Below the pieces are notes generated by a model that worked only from the letters and a program-made list of their open reading frames with translations, was not told the DNA's origin and did no database searches. Source: Kingdonia uniflora (taxonomy: Eukaryota > Streptophyta > Magnoliopsida > Ranunculales > Circaeasteraceae). From it: 64,000 nucleotides of DNA. The translations under genes were made by a program, and so were the position numbers. Location: assembly GCA_014058105.1 (NCBI GenBank), contig JACGCM010001011.1:2423501-2487500 (forward strand), given 5' to 3'. Positions 1 to 13,600 of the stretch are shown here, piece after piece; position 1 is the stretch's first letter, and each line of letters begins with the position of its first letter.

Positions 1-360
1 GCAGACATATTAAGAGATGAATGCTAGCTTTACCTTTTCTTTAACTTATGTCTAGTAGAGTCTTTGATTGAAAACTAGTACTACCTTCGTTTTAATCACA
101 AAGATTTAGTAGAGTCAGTCAAACCAAGTGATATCCATGTTTCAACTGGTATGATGTGGCAGCCATATTGAGGTAGATGAAATATAGTTTTACCTTTGCT
201 TTATCTTATGTCTGATAGAGTCTTTGATTAAAAACTAGTATTACCTTTATTTTAATCGCAGAGATTTAGTAAACTTAGCCAAACCAAGTGTTATCCTTAT
301 TTCAATTGGTATAGAGGTCGATTGAAAGCTAATATTATCTATGCTTTAATCTATGTATTA
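1..360 (-). repeat. Tandem repeat, about 160-bp unit, 3' untranslated part of the minus-strand Tat element
   Basis: Two-plus copies of a unit of about 160 bp. Equivalent points (an AATCRCARAGATTT motif near 93 and 254) lie 160 bp apart. Read on the minus strand, the unit matches the 161-bp array at 6640-7615, which follows pol in the plus-strand copy. This places it downstream of the minus-strand pol. Tandem arrays between pol and the 3' LTR are known in Tat/Ogre-type elements. The array runs off the left window edge, so total copy number is unknown. Confidence 0.75.
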
Positions 361-496
361 TCTACGAAGTAGAGAGATGTGTGGGATTAGAAAAATGGAA
401 GTTTCATTGAATAGAAAAGGATGTACGTTGGATGGAGATGAAAATCTCACTTTTGGAATAGAAAAAATGAGAAATTAAAATGAAGTAGTGAGGGAC

Positions 497-3400
497 TTAA
501 CGATAGTACCATTTCAGTAACCTAGTATTCTAAGGATTTGAGATGTAAACTCCCAATTCTGTCATAAGATAATATGATTCCAGGCCTGAGAAACCGTGAT
601 AAGGAATGAACCCTCCCAATTTTCTGCTAGTTTCCCTGCATGAGGCTCTTTTATGTGTTGAAGGATTTATCTGAGGACGAGATCGCCGATTTGGAAGGTA
701 CGATTTCTGACTCGTTTGCTGAACGAACTGGCCAACATATGGTGATAGCGATCGAGGTTAGCGATGGAGCGTTCCCTGGTCTCATTGATCCAATTGAGGT
801 TACAAGCCAATTCGAACTCATTTTCCTCATTAGTTAGCTTGTGATCCCTGACTGGATGATGGTATTTTAAGGGAATGATGGCTTTTGTGCCATAGGCATG
901 GAGGAATGGAGTGCAACCAGTTGACTAAAGTGAAGTGGTACGTTATGCCTAAAAGACATGAGGAAGCTCTCGAACCCAATTTCCTTTTTTTTTTTTTTTT
1001 CTGTGAATGAAACATTTTGTGAGCCCCTCAACGATGGTTTTGTTGGTGAATTCGGCTTGGCCATTTCCTTGAGGGTAGTAGGGATTAGATGGTGAGTAGA
1101 TGATACTGTGCTGGTTGAGGAAAGCTATGAAATTTTTTCTAATGAATTGTGGCCCATTATTGATACGAATCAGGTAAGGGTACCCAAACCGAGTAATGAT
1201 ATGTTCCCAGATAAAAGAGATGACCTCTTCTTCTTTGGATCAACAGAGTAGAATTGCCTCTACCCATTTTGTAAAATAATTTGTGGCTACAAGTAGGTAT
1301 CGGCAGTTACCTTAAGAAATTGGAAATTTATCAACGAGATTGAGTGCCTATCTTTTGAATGGCCAAAATACCTTGCTTGTATGTAGTTCGAGCTCTGGGG
1401 TGCGTATCATTTATCCATGTCGTTGACATGTGTCACATTTGCGTGAGTACTCTTCGAATTGCTTATGCATGCTTGTCAAGAGTACTCCTTGTGTAATTGC
1501 TCTGTTTGTTAGTGATCGACCTGCTATGTGGGAGCCACAAGTTCCATCATGTAAATTGCGGAGCATCTCGTCCGCTTTCTTTCAAGAGAGGCACTTGAGG
1601 TAAGACCCCGTGACTGAACGGCGGTATAAGGTACCATTTTGATTTGTATAGCACTTTGAGTTGTCGATCAGCTATCGGCGCTCCTTTGGATCTGCTGGAA
1701 GTAGTCCATTGTATTTGTTGTTGATATCGAGATAGGTTAAGAAGGGTTTTTGCCAATCGTCGTCTTCCCCTTTATCGCCCCCAGTGTTGATCGTGCATAC
1801 AAAAATACGATCATTGCTAGGGGTTGAAATTACTATGATTTTGAGATATCGAGCTTCTGTTCCCAAGACCCCGGCTAGATATTCAAAGGAATCGGTGTGT
1901 CTATTTTCATCTCAAAGAAGATAATTAAGAGTTGTTTGTGCCAACTTGCTCATCCTATCTGTAATGAGGGTTGCGTATTCGATCATTTTGCCATTCTTCT
2001 TGTATTGCTCAGAGCAATGGTGGACAATAAGTAGTGAATTTCTGTAAACTGAGAATTCTGGGACGCCGAGCTCAAGTGTGAGGTCGAGTCCATGAATGAG
2101 AGATTCATACTCGATAATATTGTTTGAGGCCTCAAAATCCAAGATGATTTATTTCTCAATTCTGTCGTTGGAAGGGGTAATCAATACGATTCCAATTTCT
2201 GACCCTGCGGGCCCTGCTGATCTATCTGTAAGAAGTCCTGTCCTTTCCTTGCAATCTATTCAGCTCGCTCGTCAAATGCTTTGGGGGGTGGATCTTACGT
2301 AATTTCCTCTACAAGGTCAGGATCGTGCACCTTCCACTCAGGATCTTCCACTGGAAAATCGGAGAGAAAATCGTCAACGGCCTAACCCTTTTCAAAATGA
2401 CGTTGTTCGAACTTAATTTTATGTTCTCCCAAACTGATTGACCATTGTGGCACTCTCCTTGACTTTTTTTGAACAGAACCTCCCGTAGTGGGTAGTTCGT
2501 CATGACTTTAACTGAATGAGGTTGGAAGTAGTGCTTTAGTTTCTGTGAAGTATAAACAAGAGTGAGAAGAAGTTTCTCAATTTTAGAGTACCTCGTTTCC
2601 GCTGAAGTGAGGGTTTTGCTGATGAAGTAGACTGGTTTCTCAATTTTCCCTTCAAGTCGAATGAAAACCGAGCTGAGTGTAGTATCTAAAATTTCTAGGT
2701 AGATAATCAGTTTCTCATTATCTGTTGGGGTGCTCATTATGGCAGACTTCCCCAAATAGGTTTTGAGATCCTGAAAAGCTACTTTGTATTCTGAAGTCCA
2801 TTGGACCTCCTGCATTTAGCTGAACTTTTCCTCGTTTGGTACAACTGGGGAGTAGTAGAAATAACCAATGACAGTGGTCTAAAGATTTTGAAATGAATCG
2901 GTTGAAAGCGGCAATCTTGCCAGCAAGTTTTTGTATATCTTTCATCATTTTTGAAGATGGCATGTTGATAAGAGCCCGAATCTGATCTGAATCGGCCTCA
3001 ATCCCATTCTTGCTGATAAGGTGGCCGAGAAATCAACCTGAATGTACTTTGATTTGACACTTATCAGGATTGAGACGTATTCTATAAGATCGAAGAATGT
3101 TGAATATTATGTTAAGATCTGAAATATGATTGGTTGACTATATGCCCTTGCACAAGAGATCGCCAATGTAAACTTTCGCGACATTCCCAAGATGTGTTTT
3201 GAACATAGTAGTCATCTATCGTTGATCATTCGCGCCTGGATTTTTTAGTCCAAAGGGCATGACTTTGTAGCAGTAAAGTCTTCTTTCATTGATAAAAGTA
3301 GTATTTTCTTGATCTTCTTCCAAGAGTGGAATCAGATTGTATCCAGAAACAGCGTCAATCATAGATAGGAGTTCATGACCTGTTGTAGAATCAAAGATTT

Positions 3401-3548
3401 GATGAATGGTGGGAAGAGGTAAACTTCCCTTTGGAGTATATTTGTTTAGATCGCTGAAATCAACACAAACTTAGACATATCCGCTTTTTTTATAAATTTC
3501 ACCGATCTGAGCAAACATACTCTAAAGGACAGTTTTCCTTTTCTTAAT
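497..3548 (-). pseudogene. Ty3/gypsy (Tat-type) pol fragment: partial RT, RNase H, second RNase H, integrase
   Basis: On the minus strand this reads as the 3' two-thirds of a Tat-type pol. RT remnants come first (CVDFSDLNK, then an SGYNL block). Next is an RNase H region at about 2815-2309 (FQDLKTYLG, KPVYFISKTL), a second archaeal-like RNase H typical of the Tat lineage (RSAGPAGSEIGIV, EASNNIIEYE, 2300-1912), and integrase ending with a TAA at 497-499. It is inactive: the RT YxDD box reads YIGD, a conserved DS in the second RNase H is NS, and stops and frameshifts are frequent. The RT N-terminus, protease and gag are not attached here. A gag and 5' LTR of the same strand lie at 14888-16715 and may be its missing 5' part. 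Confidence 0.85.
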
Positions 3549-6445
3549 ATTCATCAGATCATCGATTCTACAGCAGGCCATGACCTCTTATTTATGATGG
3601 ATGCTGCTTCAGGGTACAATCAAATTCTACTTGTGGAAGAAGATCAAGAAAATATAACTTTTATCACTGAAAGAGGTCTTTATTGCTAAAAAGTCATGCC
3701 CTTTGGACTCAAAAATGCGGGTGCCACATATTAACGGTTGATGACTACTATGTTCAAAGCACATCTAGGGAAAGTAGTTGAAGTTTACATCGATGATCTC
3801 TTGAACAAGAGCATAAAGTCAGCCAATCACATCTCAGATTTCAATACTATATGTAACATCCTTCGATCTTACAGGATGCGTCTCAACCCTGATAAGTATC
3901 AATTTGGGGTACATTTTGGCCAATTTCTAGGCCACCTCATCAGCAAGAAGGGGATCAGGCCGATCTAGATCACATTCTGGCTCTCCTCAACATGCCATCT
4001 CCAAAAATAACAAGACTTTTAGAAACTTTCCAACAAGATTTCCGCAATCAACCGCTTCGTATATAAATTTTTAGACCGTTGTCATTGGCTATTCCTATTA
4101 CTCCCCAGTTGTACCAAACGAGGAAAAGTTCAGCCAAATGCAGAGGTCACATGGACACCAGAATACGAAATAGCTTTTCAGGATCTCAAAACTTATTTGG
4201 GAGATCTCCCATAATGAGCACCCCAGTAGACGGTAAGGAAATAATTATCTTCCTGACAGTCATAGATACTTCCCTCAGCTCGATTCTCATTCGCCTTGAA
4301 GAGAAAATTGAGAAACTAGTCTACTTCATCAGCAAAACCCTTACTCTAGCAGAAATGAGGTACTCTAAAATTGAGAAACTTCTTCTCACTCTTGTTTACA
4401 CTTCACAGAAACTCAAGCACTACTTCCAAACTCATTCAGTCAAAGTCATGATGAACTACCTACTTCGAGAAGTTCTTTCCAAGAAAGACAAATCAAGGAG
4501 AGTATAACAGTGGTAAGTCAGTTTGGGAGAACATGATATCAAGTTCAAACAATGTCATTCCGAAAAGGGTCAGGCCGTTACCAATTTTTTCGCGAATTTT
4601 CCAGTGGAGGATCCTAAGTGAAAGAAGCACGACGCTGACCTTACTGAAGAAAATCCCGAAGATCCACCCCCTAAACCATTTGACGAGCGAGCTGTATGGA
4701 TTATAACAAAGGGGTAGAATCTTCTCACGGATGGATCAGCAGGACCCACAGGGTCAGGGATCAGAATTGTTATGATTACCCCATCCAATGACATAATTGA
4801 GAAATCAATCTGCTTAGATTTTATGGCCTCTAATAATGTCACCGAGCTCTCATTCATAGACTCGACCTCCACCTCACTCTTGAGCCTGATGTCCCTGAAC
4901 TCTCGGTTTACACAGATTCACTACTCATCATCCACCATCACTCTGAGCAATACAAGAAGAATGGAAAGATTATCGAATACGCAGCCCTCATTGCAGATAG
5001 GATGAGCAAGCTTGCAAAAGCATCTCTCGATTATCTTCCTCGAGGTGATAATAGACATGCCGATTCCTTGGCATATCTAGTCGGGTTCTTGGGTACAAAA
5101 GCTCGATATCTCCAGGTCAAAATCATTTCAACCCCCAGCATTGATCGCATTTCTGTATACACGATCAACACTGGGGGCGATAAAGAGGGAGACGATAATT
5201 GGTGAAAGCCTTTCTTAGCCGACCTCGGTGTCGATAATAATTGAAACAGACTACTCCCAGCAGATCCAAAAGAGCACCGACAGCTGATCTACAACTCGAA
5301 GCGCTACACTAATCAAAATGGTGTGCTATACCGCCTTTCCGTCACGGGGCCTTACCTCAAGTGCCTATCTAAACCAAAAGCAGATAAAATGTTATGCAAA
5401 TTATATGAAGGAACTTGTTGCTCCCATGCCGCAGGTCGGTCACTATCAAATAGAGCTATTACATAAGCAGTATTCTGACCTGGCATGCGCAAGCATGCCG
5501 AGGAGTACTCATGCAGATGTGACACTTGCCAAAGGCATAAACATATGATATGCGCCCCTGTGCTTGAACTTCATACAAGCAAGGTGTTCTGGCCATTCAA
5601 AAGATGAGAACTTGATCTCGTCCGCGAATTCCCTAACTCTCCAGGTAACCGCCATCACCTACTTGTTGCTACTAATTATTTTACGACATGGGTAGAAGCA
5701 GTTCCACTATGTCGAACCAGAGAAGAAGAGGCTATCTCTTTTATCTGAGAACACATCATCACTCGGTTTGGGTGCCCCCACCTAATTCGTATCGATAAAA
5801 TACCCTAATTTGTGGGAGAAAAAATCATAACCTTCCTTAACCAACACAATATCATCCATTCACCATCCAATCTTTACTATCCTCAAGGCAATGGTCAAGA
5901 CAAAATTACCAACAAAACCATCGTGGATGGACTCAAAAAATGGCTTCACTCACAGAAAAAAGGGAATTGGGTTCGAGAACTACCTCATGTCCTTTGGGTA
6001 TATCGTACTACTCCCCGACAATCAACAGGATGCATCCTATTCCTCCTTACCTATGGCACTGAGGCCGTCATTCCTTTTGAATACCATCACCCAGTTCGAG
6101 GAGCTGACTGACGAGGATAATGAGTTCAAATTGGCTTACAACCTTAATATAATTGATGAAACCAGAGAATGTGTTATCGCTAACCTAGGTTGATATCATC
6201 ATATGCTAGCCAGGTCGTACAACAGCCAAGTCAGAAACTGTAACTTCCAAATTGATGATCTAGTCCTCAGAGAGATTCTTCAACATTGCAAAGTGTCTCA
6301 CACTCAAAAATTAGCCGACAATTAGGAGGGTCCATTCATTATCATGGATCTCTCAGGCTTGAGATCATATTATCTCATAACAGAAGAGGGAATCCCTATT
6401 TCAAATCCTTGGAATACTAGGCGACTGAAATGGTACTATCGTTAA
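3549..6445 (+). pseudogene. Ty3/gypsy (Tat-type) pol fragment: RT from motif 3 on, RNase H, second RNase H, integrase
   Basis: Plus-strand pol beginning abruptly inside RT (IHQIIDSTAGHD), followed by MMDAASGYNQ, a YIDD catalytic box at 3786-3797 and LNPDKYQFGVHFG. The RNase H part is at 4079-4507 (KLVYFISKTLTLAE). The Tat-type second RNase H begins near 4720 (TDGSAGPTGSGI). Integrase runs from about 5460, with a zinc-finger remnant (CRCDTCQ) and a PQGNGQ block, and ends with TAA at 6443-6445. Damage includes stops, frameshifts, the usual SDNG block read as IDKI, and catalytic Glu of NGQAE replaced (NGQDK). No gag, protease or 5' LTR precedes it; at the left it abuts the minus-strand copy directly. 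Confidence 0.88.
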
Positions 6446-6639
6446 GCGTCTTACTACTCCATTTCCGTTTCCCATTTTTTATTTTTTGTTTTCCCAATTC
6501 CAAAAGTGAGATTTTCATCTCCATACAATGTAAATTTTAACTGATCAATGAAACTTCTAAGTTTTTCACAACATCTCACTACTTACGTAGATTCAACCAT
6601 ATTCTGTAGATTAAAGCATAGATAATACTAGCTTTTAAT
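6446..6639 (+). other. Untranslated spacer after pol, family 1 plus copy
   Basis: Non-coding sequence between the pol stop and the first full 161-bp repeat. Its counterpart is recognisable on the minus strand at about 300-496 (shared segments around CAATGAAACTTC and GATTAAAGCATAGATAATA). It therefore belongs to the element. Confidence 0.6.
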
Positions 6640-7615
6640 CAATCTTGCTCCAGTTAAATCAAGGATAATACTTGGTTTGGCTGACTCTACTAAATCTCTG
6701 CGATTGAAACAAATATTGAAGCTTGTTTCATATTAAAGACTCTAACAGGCATAAGATAAGGCAAAGGTAATACTAGCCTTCATCCCTTTCAATATGTCTG
6801 CAACATTACTATAGTTAAATCAAGGATAACACTTGGTTTGACTGACTCTACTAAATCTCTGCGATTGAAACAAATGTAGAAACTTGTTTCATATCAAAGA
6901 CTCTAACGTGTATAAGATAAGGCAAAGGTAATACTAGCCTTCATCTCTTTCAATATGTCTACAACATTACTACAGTTAAATCAAGGATACCACTTGGTTT
7001 GGCTGACTCTACTGAATCTCTGCGATTGAAACAAATGTAGAAACTTGTTTCATATCAAAGACTCTAACATGCATAAGATAAGGCAAAGGTAATATACTAG
7101 CCTTCATCTTTTTCAATATCTTTACAGCATTACTACAGTTAAATCAAGGATAACACTTGGTTTGACTGACTTTAATAAATCTCTGCGATTGAAACCAATG
7201 TAGAAACTTGTTTCATATCCAAGACTCTAACATGCGTAAGATAAGGCAAAGGTAATACTAGCCTTTATCTCTTTCAATATGTCTGCAACATTACTACAGT
7301 TAAATTAAGGATACAACTTGGTTTGGCCGACTCAACTAAATACCTGCGATTGAAACAAATGTAGAAATTTGTTTCATATCAAAGTCTCTAATAGGCATAG
7401 GATAAGGTAAAGGTAATACTAGCCTTCATCTTTTTCAATATATCTACAACATTACCACAGTTAAATCAAGATTCACTTGGTTTGGCTAACTCAACCCATC
7501 TTTGCGATTAGAACAAATGTAAAAAACTTGTTTTATACCAAAGACCCCACCAGACATAAGATATGGTAAAGGTCATACTAGCTTTCATCTATTTAAATAT
7601 GTCTATGTTATATAC
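6640..7615 (+). repeat. 161-bp tandem array in the 3' untranslated region of the family-1 element
   Basis: Six head-to-tail copies. The landmark CTCTGCGATTGAAAC, or its variants, occurs at about 6696, 6857, 7018, 7181, 7342 and 7500, giving spacings of 161, 161, 163, 161 and 158 bp. Copies share a GGATAACACTTGGTTTGGC segment and a GGCAAAGGTAATACTAGCC segment. The array lies between the pol stop and the antisense gene. This matches the hypervariable 3' untranslated region described for Tat-type plant elements, which can seed satellite DNA. Confidence 0.9.
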
Positions 7616-7634
7616 TCTTTATTTTCAGGTCACA

Positions 7635-10600
7635 TTACAATGAATTCTTTTCTGCTGCTGGAATGTCAACCATGCTTTGCCCTTCAGCAGAATGTCGATC
7701 AGAATTCAGTTCGCGAATCGCAGTAACTCTACTTCTCTCTACCAGATTAGTAGGTCGAGGGCCTAAATTTGTTTCCATGAAGACCATAGAGTTCTCTCGA
7801 TCTATATTGACTCTACAAATGCATCCCTTGTCAGATAAACTCTTGAACAAGGTATCTCGTTTTAACTTAAGACTTTTTACTTTCTCTACAAAATACGTAA
7901 TGGTCGACTTTAACAGGTCCACGCGAGACGTATGAGCTACAACGATCCTTAAAATGTGAGATCTCACCTTCTCGAGGTGCGACTCCAAAGTCGCATACAG
8001 TTTCTTCTGATGTGCCATTTCCATGTCTGTCCGAGCATCAAAGCCTATAGTCTCTTTCAATTTTTTTTACAAATTTTGCTAATTCAGCAAGATTAATGAC
8101 CTCTTGGTCCATCACCTGGGCTCGAAGTTTCTCGATTTCTACATTCAGCTCTTCCCTGGCTGAAGTATCCCTTTATAAATCATCTTTTTTCTTCATCAGA
8201 ATTTCATTCGCCCTGATTTCCCCTTCCAAGACCTTCTCCCTAACAAGAGTAGCATCCAACTTGTGTTGGCATTCCCTCTCCATACATGCCCCTAAATTTG
8301 AGCTACTTCACCTTCTAGCTTTCTAATTCGACCTGACAGGCTAACTGCATCCCCTTGGACTTGAGGAACTTTAGCATCATTTCTACTCCCCCTCGAGCAC
8401 TCTCTAGCCTCAGCTTTCTTGACATGCACGTTGGCTTGCGCCAATTCGGTCTTCAAGCGTGCCACCTTCTCATTTAACTCGTCACACCTTCATTGCATCC
8501 CCCGAAACTCCATATCCTTGGCAGGTAGGGCTATATGAAAGTGTTCGGCTGTAGCTTCCGAGGCTGATAGATGTTCTCTAGCTACCTTCAGCTCATTATC
8601 ATTTTTACTCATTTTCTGCTTTAGTCGCTTCAGCTCGCTTCTACAATTCTGAAGATCAGCTAGAGATTGTCCCTCCGATCTTTTTAGCGCCTGAATACGG
8701 TATTGAGCCATTTCAGCTTGCCTACCCTTAACCATCAGCGTGTCAACCCGACTTTGAAGCTTCGTGGCTTATTCTTTTTCCTCCGTAAGCTCTTTTATCC
8801 CCTTCTCAATTTTGGCATCTTTCTCCTCAACCTTCCGAGTGAGGTCAACAACAGTCTGGGTTGCCTCAACAAATTTAAGAACCTTAACATGCTGATCTTC
8901 TCTGTTTTCATTTGCCTCCCTCACCCTAACCAACTTTTTCACAAATTCTTGGTTATATTGGAGCGCCTCATCTTCGCGCGAGCGAACTAAATCCAGTTCG
9001 ACCTGCACAATAATAGATATATTATATATAGCTCGATTCAGAACACCCATCAACATGATATATATCTCATTTCTAAAAAGATATCTAATTTCTAACATCT
9101 ACTGTGTGCAACTACTTTTAGACTTAAAGGTCGAAGTAAAATCTCAGATAGGTGCTCCATAACATACATTTCGAAGTGTAAGGTACATGTTATCGATATT
9201 CCACTTTATTTAAATACTTCGAATTTTACTATGCACTATATTAGTGCTATTTTCCTAAAGTTGATAGTATGTTTTTAATCTACCTCTACGCTTTATGTTA
9301 TCTAATTTACTTGGTAGCTTTATGTCGATATAGCATACAAGTCCAAAGACCTATTCCGATCTAACCTGCAGCTCCGCTTGCAAGGGTAGCAAGGCTGCAG
9401 AGATCTCTCTTTCCTTGGCAAGCCCGGTCTCTAGATCTTTTATTCTGAGACTCATTTCTTTAAGTGCCTACAAGAGGGTTACAAAAAAAAGGGCTCAGCC
9501 TAAAGAAGTCTATTTAATGCGCACAAATCCAACAATTGACAAGACACTTTAAAATACTCATACAAATCATTTCTCTACCCTACCTTCTCATTATCGCCCT
9601 CAGGAAGTTCAGTGTCATCCCCTTGATTGTCTAGCACCATCTGGCTGGAGACACCGTCTAACACATCAACTCCCACCGCCACCTCTTCTACTTCTTTATC
9701 ATCACCCTCCTCAACATAGGTGTCTGCCTTAAATGACATCTACCTCATCCTCAGAATATTCCTTCAACATCAGGTGGTGCCCCAACCTTTCACGCTCTGC
9801 CTCCACCTCCTCCAGATTCACCCTCGCCTCCACTTACAGATGACCAATCGCCACTGCATGAGAAGCCTTCAGGGTCTCTAACTTATTTGCTTCCTTGAGA
9901 GCATAAGCCTTTGTTCAAGCTACCTTCTTTTCAAGCTCAACCTTAATGTTCATCAGCTCAAATTTTTCTTCTTTCATACCGAGCCAAGTCCCCTTCACCA
10001 AGCGAGCAACCTGCATAAAACAAATCGGCCTCAGCGTGAGTTCAAAATGCAATACATATTTCACATGAATAAAACATAAATACATACCATCGTGCTCATA
10101 TCCTCCTATCCATGAAGAGCCGCTAGCCTGACCCTTTTCTCTGCTGCTTTGAGATCGTCCTCAGCAGCAGGTCGCTCTTCAGCGACCTTTTCCCCCGACC
10201 TCCCCCGAAGGTTCGATCCTTCTCCTTTCCTCTTTTTCGTCGATCTCACCACTTCTAGTGGTACCAGAGGCCGACAAACGCTTTAACATCTATTTTTTCA
10301 AAAACGTTCGAGCTAATTTGCTCGACGTAATAGACTCTGGCTGAACCGAACTGTCTATTCTTGGGATCTTGGCCACATTGGTTCGACGATCCCCACCAGT
10401 TCCTCTCTTCTTCCCATCATTAACACCCGCCATCAGCCTGGTCGATTAAGATTTTTAAACCTTTTTCAACTTGATCCCAACCCTCTTCTTTCTGCTAAGG
10501 CCAAGTCCTTCCAGCATAAACTCAAGCTCAACCTCTTCCTCTGTAACTTTGTTCAACAATGAATCTTTCCTTTCCACTCAGGACTTTGGGCCTGCCATGC

Positions 10601-13600
10601 ACAATAATTGTTATTATCACCAAAAGATCATTAATTCATGCATATCAATATTATACTCTATGCATTGTTATACTTACTTTGTTTTACAGTTCTAAACAGA
10701 AGATCCAAAGGTTTTCATCATCTCTCTGAAGAAAATTACCCTTCACCCATATTACGTTGTCATTCCAGGCTCGATCTGCTGAATTAAGATCGAAGAAGCG
10801 ACACCGAGTTGTACTCATACAAAAATATGCCCCACCACTGGCTTAATAATTCTTCACCCCATAAAACTGTAATACATCATCAGGGGATATCCTCCTCACT
10901 TTTCCCTCATTCTTCCATTTTTCATTAAGATAGTCACAAACAGTTATTGCCACCCACATGTTCCTGTTCAATTGAACAAGACATGCCCCAATTGTATTCA
11001 TAATCTCCTTCGCCAAATTGGCAAGGGGAAGACTCAACCCGTACTCTAATTGAGACAGGTAACACAAGAAACCCTCTGAAAGGTCACTCCGAACACTCCA
11101 GTCAAAATATTCTAACGAGACCAATTCATCTATACTATTATCTCGTTTTTCTCCTCCAAGTCGGCCAATAAATAAAAATACTCTTCCCCCATCGCTATAG
11201 TACACCCCCTAAACATCCTACCATAGTTACCCAATTTCCCTCCTACGGAAGTCTTGGCTTTACAAAATTCTTTAAATACATTTGAACCAGGAGGATAGGC
11301 GACAAATTTACCAAGAAAACCTATAAATTGCTCCAATCCTATTTCACCCTCACAATCAGACTCTACCGTCCGATCGAAGGTCGAAACCTCGTTAATAGGA
11401 GAACTATCCATCTCAACTACAATTTTACTGGCAAAATTTGATCCTGCACAAATACCTCTCACGTTCGACCTACATATAGGTTTAGGTATCTATCATTATT
11501 TTATACACATCGATCATTTATATGCAATATATATTTCAAATATTCTATCTATATGTCAAATATCATAGATTGTTATAAATAGTGAGTTCTTAGGATTTGC
11601 TTAAAATAGATTATGATTTGCAAAAAAATATAGGACACGTCTCTACTAACCTTCAGTGTCAGAATGAGAATCCGCAATAGCACCAAGTCCTTCCCTCATA
11701 ACGCTGTTATATAGCCACCTACGTGATTCTGTGCTCGCAACTCTCTTCGACTGTTGATAACCCTCAGATAAATCCTTACCAAATCCTCTGTAATTTTTTT
11801 GCGTTTCTCTCTCTGTGCTCTCCAAATTTTTAGAAGTTGAAAAACATTTGAATGGTGAAGAAGAAGCACTATTTATTCTTTCTCTTTTTAACGGCTAGCA
11901 GTTATTGCACCTCGCACGACCCGTTCTCAGTTTTGGAATTAAGGCGTCCTTTCCACTATCCATGTCAGACGTCTTGTACCTTTTTAATAAAGCTATCTTT
12001 CAATCATTACCCCTGCCATCATATTTTAATCTATTTTTATCACCTATTTCCATATTTTTATCTCACTTTCCCGCACTCATGGTGACTCACACTCTACGAT
12101 ATCAGATTTTAGCAGTTTTACATAAAAAAAACAAACTAGAAGCTCCCGCATTTTTTTGTTCTTGTTCCTTATACATATAGTACTAGTGAAGTCATTTTCA
12201 AAGCTAACAAAATTTTCAAAGTTATTCAAAATTTGTTTGTCAAAACAGTTTCAAACGACATTTGCAACTATAGAGGATCAAATTGACTTCTAACATTTCT
12301 ATTAAATTCAGCGGCACTTACATTTATTCAAGATAACACTTTACATTTAATTACATCTAAAATACCTTGATGACCTGAGTAACCACATCTGATCAAATAT
12401 CCTCCTTCAATCATTCTGTCTTCAAATTCGATCTCCACCTCAGCAATCAATCTAATCATTTCTTCTCGATCTGCAGGATCTCACACCAATTCGCGAAAGT
12501 AGACCTCATAGAAATACTGGGCATACTCAAGTTCCCTACCCCTTACATCCACCCCTTCGAGCTGACATTCCCTTAGTGGTAACTCAACATCATAACCAAA
12601 CAATCCAAAAATCCTCTCCCACACTTCAGCGATCTTTATGGCCAATCGTCCTTTAACGGCATGACGAATTCTCCGAGATCGAGTCTGCACCATCATAATC
12701 TCTTCTCCATATAAAAAAATAAATTCTACCCTTAGTTATACATTTATACAACACTTTCCCCTCAAAATGTGATTTTGACATTTAATCTCGTAACAGAAAC
12801 CCAAAAATCTTGAGGTAAACTATTTGAACTTATCCCTTCCCTCGAACTCATATGTTACATTAATTTTCAAGTTGAGCTTATTTTTTAAAAATTTATCCCT
12901 CTATCGACCTCTATAAGCTTGAATTTTTGCATTAGAGATTTCTTGAAATTTTTATCTCCCATATTTCCAGGACGCATACATATCATACTTACATTACCAC
13001 ATAAATTTATGCATATATATATCTCAGTACGAATATTACAATAGCAATACTTTCGGTACTAATAAACATCAATTCATTTTATACATCCTTCTAAGATTTT
13101 AGTTCGATTCTACGAGCTATTTTCTATCTACATAAACACAAGTAATTGGATAACAAATTTTATTCCTGTACATAAAATTACACTTGATTTTATAGATAAC
13201 AAGTCTTTCAGTAATTGATCTTAGGTATATTACAGAGACCTAATCTGTCCAGCAATCAACTTCAGGTACTTTACAGATAACAAGTTTTTCAATAATTTTT
13301 TCAAGTAACGGGTCATTCAGGCACTCCAACCATCAAGTCCTTCAGTTTGTCCTGCTTCAGTGATCTTTCACCCTGATTGAAAGCAGAAATTGGAACCAAT
13401 AAAAAGCTTCCCACACATAAGTTTGGTCAAAGTTTAGTTAAATTTCAAATGGAAACTATGCAAGCAGTAGACTAAGTACTGGCACCAACTCTTCAAACTA
13501 AAGGTCTTCTAAGTACCAAAACGTGATGGAAATGTAGATGCAGACTTCCACTGGTTGACTCCCTCCTCTACTACCATCACTTCCTCCTCTGAAATCGCCA

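Larger units (their letters stand above)
497..6445. repeat. Large imperfect inverted repeat of retrotransposon pol
   Basis: The left arm is 497-3407 (minus-strand pol) and the right arm is 3549-6445 (plus-strand pol). Both cover the same stretch, from the RT motif IHQI(F/I)DST to the pol stop codon, and are about 2.9 kb long. The 141-bp loop at 3408-3548 is extra RT sequence present only in the minus-strand copy. Similarity continues beyond the arms into the 160-bp repeats at 1-360 and 6640 onward. A read-through transcript could fold into a long hairpin. The arms are clearly diverged, so pairing would be imperfect. Confidence 0.85.

Noticed and set aside
7663..7935. Plus-strand open frame of 90 codons
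   Set aside because: It is the shadow of the antisense gene's last exon, which has the coiled-coil pattern and runs to EKNSL on the minus strand.
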